A stretch of 64,000 nt of DNA from Dehalococcoidia bacterium (GTDB lineage: Bacteria; Chloroflexota; Dehalococcoidia; SZUA-161), in contig JACWAE010000075.1 of NCBI GenBank assembly GCA_014874385.1, forward strand, positions 1 through 64,000, read 5' to 3'. Below are positions 61,091 to 64,000 of this stretch, one piece after another; position 1 is the first letter of the stretch; the number at the start of each line of letters is the position of its first letter. The notes under the pieces were generated by a model. The model had not been told where the DNA came from and searched no databases. It saw only the letters and a list, made by a program, of their open reading frames with translations. Both the position numbers and the translations under genes were made by a program.

Positions 61091-61393
61091 ATGTTAGCTA
61101 ATAAAAAAATGAATGATATAGCTTGGTATGCTGTTGGGGCGGTAGCAGCGGCTCTCACCAGCTTCGGTTTTGTGCCACAGATTGTGAAAATATGGCAGAC
61201 AAAGTCGGTTAGAGACGTAAGCCCTATCACCATTCTCCAATTTATTGCCGGGGTATTGCTCTGGACTGTCTACGGAGTGCATCTTAGAGACCCTGTAGTA
61301 ATAGCTGCAAACCTGGTATCGCTAGCTATCCTGATCGTAGCTCTGCTCCTCTACTTCCGCTTCTTCAAAAAGAGCAAGCCCGAAAACCGCTAG
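61091..61393 (+). CDS. SemiSWEET-type PQ-loop sugar transporter
   Basis: The 100-residue protein has three membrane helices and the SemiSWEET features: GFVPQIVKIWQTKSVRDVSP near residue 25 (PQ motif), a second TM with FIAGVLLWTVYGV, and a third with VSLAILIVALLLY. It works as a dimer to move sugars. It starts 43 bases after the hypothetical 82-residue gene. A second ATG at 61109 would shorten it by six residues. Length fits the family. Confidence 0.9.
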   Translation: MLANKKMNDIAWYAVGAVAAALTSFGFVPQIVKIWQTKSVRDVSPITILQFIAGVLLWTVYGVHLRDPVVIAANLVSLAILIVALLLYFRFFKKSKPENR

Positions 61394-61406
61394 CTGAACA
61401 CCCTTG

Positions 61407-63101
61407 CTAAATCCCCTCCTCTCTTAGAGCGTTGACAATGTACTGAATCTCCTGAGTAGTCAGGCCAAAGCGGTGCAGTGTATGACGGATAATCTCCAGC
61501 CCCGCCTCCAGCTCGGGGCGCACCATCTCAGCGACCCCCAATTCACGCAATGTCTTAATATCCTCATCTCGATGCACCCGGGCCACTACGTCGAGCCTGG
61601 GATTTATTCTGCGAGCATTCGCCATTGCCAGCCTTGTAGCTATCGGGTCGGGGAACGTAATCACCATCACCCTGGCCCTTTCCAGCCCTGCCCGCGCCAG
61701 GATTTCAGGATTAGCAGCATCACCATATATACAAGGAACACCCCTGGCACGCACCGGATCTAAATTTTTGGGGTCTATATCTACAACCAAATAAGGGAAA
61801 TTTCTACGTTCCAGCACCTTCCCCAGGTTTCGAGCCACCTGTCCGTAGCCGCAGATCACCACATGTCCCGACAGGCGCTTGCTTTCATCCGAAAAACCGG
61901 GGTCGGTATGCGAGGCAAATAGCCGCGACACCCCTCTCACCTGAATCAGTCGATGATACAACCCCGATACCAGGCCCATGCCAAAGGGTGTCAGCAACAT
62001 GGTGATGCCTGCAGCAGCCAGGGTCAAAGAGTACAGGTGTTTGGAGATGATACCCATGTCCAGGGCAACAGCAGCTATTACAAAGCTGAACTCTCCTATC
62101 TGGAACAGGCCGCTCCCCGCAAAGAGAGTGGTCTTGCTGCTGTAGCCGAAAGCCCAAACTATAACAGAGACTATGATAAACTTGCCTACCACTATTGCCG
62201 CCACTACACTCCCAACTTCCGCTGGATTCGCCACAATGAAATGGGGGTCCGCGAGCATGCCCAAAGAGACGAAGAAAAGAATGGCAAATATGTCCCTCAA
62301 AGGCCCGATGTCCGCACGAGCCTGGTGAGCATACTCAGCTTCACTCACCAGCAGCCCGGCCAGGAATGCGCCCAGCGCTACGGAGAGCCCGACATAGTAA
62401 GCTCCAAAGGCTGCTCCAAAGACCAGGCACACCACTGTCAGCACGAAAAGCTCCCTGGAGCGTCTTTCGGTCACCCTTCTCATGAACCAGGGCAGCACCC
62501 ATAATCCCAGCACGAATATCATCGCTAGAAACGAGAGAGCTCTCAGGAGATCCCATCCCCAGGCCCTCGTAAATACGCCCCCGTCGCCCCCCAGAGAAGG
62601 GAGGATAAGCATTACAATGACCACGCTGAGGTCCTGCACCAGAAGGATGCCAGCCATCACCCGCCCGTGAGGGCTTCCCAGTTCGCCGCGCTCTATGAGC
62701 GTTTTCAGCACTATGATAGTGCTGCTCATGGATATGAAAAGGCCGAACAGGAGAGACTCTCTAACCGGCCAGTGAAGCAGCCAGCCTAAACCAAAGCCCA
62801 ATCCCGTAGTAGCGATTATCTGGGCAGCGCCTCCTAACGTAGCGACCCTGCCTATCTGCCTGAGGGTCTTCAGGGAAAACTCCATACCCAGAGTGAACAT
62901 CAGAAGCACCACGCCGATGGTAGCGAGGGTTTCAACATCAGCCACATCGTGAATCAAGTGCAGACCGTAAGGCCCGATGGCAATGCCCACCAGGAGATAG
63001 CCCACAATGACGGGCAGCCTAAGGTGGTGCGCTATCATGCCGCCGACAAGGGCAGCCCCCAGTACTATGGCCATGTCCTCCAACAAGCTCAGCTCAGTCA
63101 T
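61407..63101 (-). CDS. KefB-type monovalent cation:proton antiporter with TrkA-N domain
   Basis: The 564-residue protein has about twelve membrane helices in its first 370 residues (for example HDVADVETLATIGVVLLMFTLGMEFS and GVVLLMFTLGME), then a soluble RCK-N part HVVICGYGQVARNLGKVLE near residue 409, with ADPxx-like GDAANPEILARAG. CPA2/KefB exchangers move K+ or Na+ for H+ and are gated by a nucleotide at the RCK domain. It stands on the minus strand, convergent with the SemiSWEET gene. Ion preference is not readable. Confidence 0.93.
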   Translation of the reverse strand: MTELSLLEDMAIVLGAALVGGMIAHHLRLPVIVGYLLVGIAIGPYGLHLIHDVADVETLATIGVVLLMFTLGMEFSLKTLRQIGRVATLGGAAQIIATTGLGFGLGWLLHWPVRESLLFGLFISMSSTIIVLKTLIERGELGSPHGRVMAGILLVQDLSVVIVMLILPSLGGDGGVFTRAWGWDLLRALSFLAMIFVLGLWVLPWFMRRVTERRSRELFVLTVVCLVFGAAFGAYYVGLSVALGAFLAGLLVSEAEYAHQARADIGPLRDIFAILFFVSLGMLADPHFIVANPAEVGSVVAAIVVGKFIIVSVIVWAFGYSSKTTLFAGSGLFQIGEFSFVIAAVALDMGIISKHLYSLTLAAAGITMLLTPFGMGLVSGLYHRLIQVRGVSRLFASHTDPGFSDESKRLSGHVVICGYGQVARNLGKVLERRNFPYLVVDIDPKNLDPVRARGVPCIYGDAANPEILARAGLERARVMVITFPDPIATRLAMANARRINPRLDVVARVHRDEDIKTLRELGVAEMVRPELEAGLEIIRHTLHRFGLTTQEIQYIVNALREEGI

Positions 63102-63276
63102 CTCGCTCCTTAGAGAATTCGGGCACTGCTATGGCAGCCGGGCACGCGTGGAAAGCATGATACATATTAGACGTCTTAAAAGCTACGGGTGGAAAGAATA
63201 TTAAAGGATAGACGAAACAGTTCGTGACTAAAACAGATGCCTCGTGCTCCAAAGATATATAATCAGTCATTTCGCA

Positions 63277-63486
63277 CTAGGATAGCCCGTGTATGGCGAT
63301 ACGGCGTATGGTTGAGGCAGGTATAGGAACACCCTTCACCATAGCCCCATCATAGCCCCACCTCCGCCACAGGCGTGGGTGACGTTTAAGCTCCCGCCGG
63401 ATGAACTCTATCTCGCTATCCGAAAGCTGGCCTGCCCATCCCGGCTGAAGCAGTTTCCTATCTGGGCGTATCGCAGTAACTGCCAT
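63277..63486 (-). CDS. Hypothetical 69-residue protein
   Basis: AAGGA stands five bases before the ATG. The product is basic and helical, with SDSEIEFIRRELKRHPRLWRRWG followed by DGAMVKGVPIPASTIRRIAIHGLS. It looks like a small DNA- or RNA-binding protein but no family is recognised. It follows the hot-dog thioesterase on the same strand by 86 bases. Confidence 0.55.
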   Translation of the reverse strand: MAVTAIRPDRKLLQPGWAGQLSDSEIEFIRRELKRHPRLWRRWGYDGAMVKGVPIPASTIRRIAIHGLS

Positions 63487-63572
63487 ATCGTTCCTTCAGC
63501 GCTGCACCGTTTTTGTTCTCCTATCCTCAGTAGTGCAGCTTTTCCGTGGCTGCTCCACATTGGACGACACAT

Positions 63573-63980
63573 TCAATCCTTCTTACCTTTGTAAATCGAG
63601 AACGTTCCCATCGCCTTAGCCGCCAGATGCCCCCCGTTTTTTATCTCTGCTTCCATCACCGCAATCCTCTTACCCCTGTGAATAACTCTCGACTCACAGG
63701 TAAGGATACCAGATGACACAGCCTTAAAATAGCAGATGCTAATCTCAATCGTCAAGAATAACTCATCTTCATTTACAAGAGAATACAGTGCTGCACCCAT
63801 GCCCGAGTCAGCCAGAGTATAGATGGCTCCTCCGTGCACGATCCCGGCAGCGTTAAGCAACTTTTTGTCCACTTCCAGGACGCACAGACTGTTACCATCC
63901 TCGACCTTGGTGTAAGTTACGCCTACCATGTCACGGAATGGACTGAGGCCTTTTGCCGCTATAGAGTATTGCCTTGCCAT
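63573..63980 (-). CDS. PaaI-type hot-dog thioesterase
   Basis: The 135-residue protein has GIVHGGAIYTLADSGMGAALYS near residue 47, the hot-dog helix with the HGG and catalytic Asp region, and a C-terminal strand RGKRIAVMEAEIKNGGHLAAKAMGTFSI. Such enzymes hydrolyse acyl- or phenylacetyl-CoA thioesters. It is the last gene in the window. Substrate unknown. The N-terminal QYSIAAKGLSPFRDMVG fits the family length. Confidence 0.9.
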   Translation of the reverse strand: MARQYSIAAKGLSPFRDMVGVTYTKVEDGNSLCVLEVDKKLLNAAGIVHGGAIYTLADSGMGAALYSLVNEDELFLTIEISICYFKAVSSGILTCESRVIHRGKRIAVMEAEIKNGGHLAAKAMGTFSIYKGKKD

Positions 63981-64000
63981 AGATACCCCTCGCTATCCGG

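Noticed and set aside
61953..62504. 183-codon plus-strand frame over the antiporter gene
   Set aside because: Antisense of a well-supported membrane protein gene; no start signal.
1..64000. tRNA, rRNA or CRISPR
   Set aside because: No T-loop-type GGTTCGAATCC with paired acceptor arms, no rRNA core sequence and no regularly spaced direct repeats were found by eye.

Overview
The window looks like a chromosomal segment of a strictly anaerobic, mid-GC bacterium, most likely a Chloroflexota member of the Dehalococcoidia type. This is inferred from two aldehyde:ferredoxin oxidoreductase genes each paired with a MoaD/ThiS-like protein, an FAD/Fe-S glycerol-type operon, a double-cubane-type dehydratase homologue, frequent GTG/TTG starts, and several families of dispersed palindromic intergenic repeats. 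No ribosomal RNA, tRNA or CRISPR array was recognised.

Layout. 0-5 kb: tail of an IS3-type transposase, then MoaD-like/AOR/ABC-2 exporter genes in one + strand run. 5-13 kb: a tightly overlapping minus-strand operon for glycerol or another polyol (AGPS/GlcD-like oxidase, Fe-S protein, GlpA-like dehydrogenase, FGGY kinase, FAD oxidoreductase, DUF1667). 13-17 kb: an aldehyde dehydrogenase and a ThDP enzyme, then dCMP deaminase. 17.9-19.6 kb: an AT-richer three-gene minus-strand cassette (DUSP23-like phosphatase, HD hydrolase, unknown protein) with its own promoter. 20-30 kb: mixed accessory genes (transglutaminase-like, P-loop kinase, HTH regulator, metallo-beta-lactamase fold, patatin, a ferredoxin with no normal start, argJ, two nitroreductases, a methyltransferase). 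30.7-35.2 kb: a carbohydrate ABC importer. 35.5-41 kb: argB-argD-argG-argH-rpe. 41-47.6 kb: rpmB, a FakA-like gene, recG, argS, a gamma-carbonic anhydrase-like protein. 47.7-54 kb: an M20 peptidase, the second AOR and MoaD-like gene, trpS, an inositol monophosphatase-like gene. 53.8-64 kb: KtrAB-type potassium uptake, a dehydratase-family gene behind a structured attenuator-like leader, an ArsR regulator with a metal P-type ATPase, a SemiSWEET, a KefB-type antiporter and a hot-dog thioesterase.

How the parts fit. The AORs, the aldehyde dehydrogenase and the ThDP enzyme suggest 2-oxoacid and aldehyde oxidation linked to ferredoxin; the minus-strand operon would feed C3 polyol units into central metabolism through membrane or Fe-S electron carriers. 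Arginine synthesis is nearly complete here except argC and argF. 

The least ordinary items are the leader at about 56.2-56.45 kb (promoter, 9-codon peptide with a perfect Shine-Dalgarno, hairpins, intrinsic terminator), the DUSP23/HD/unknown cassette, the palindrome family that keeps a fixed GTAGGGGC-type edge while its core varies, the shared 14-base motif in front of the arsR and P-type ATPase genes, and the Cys-Ser-Cys transport motif of that ATPase.
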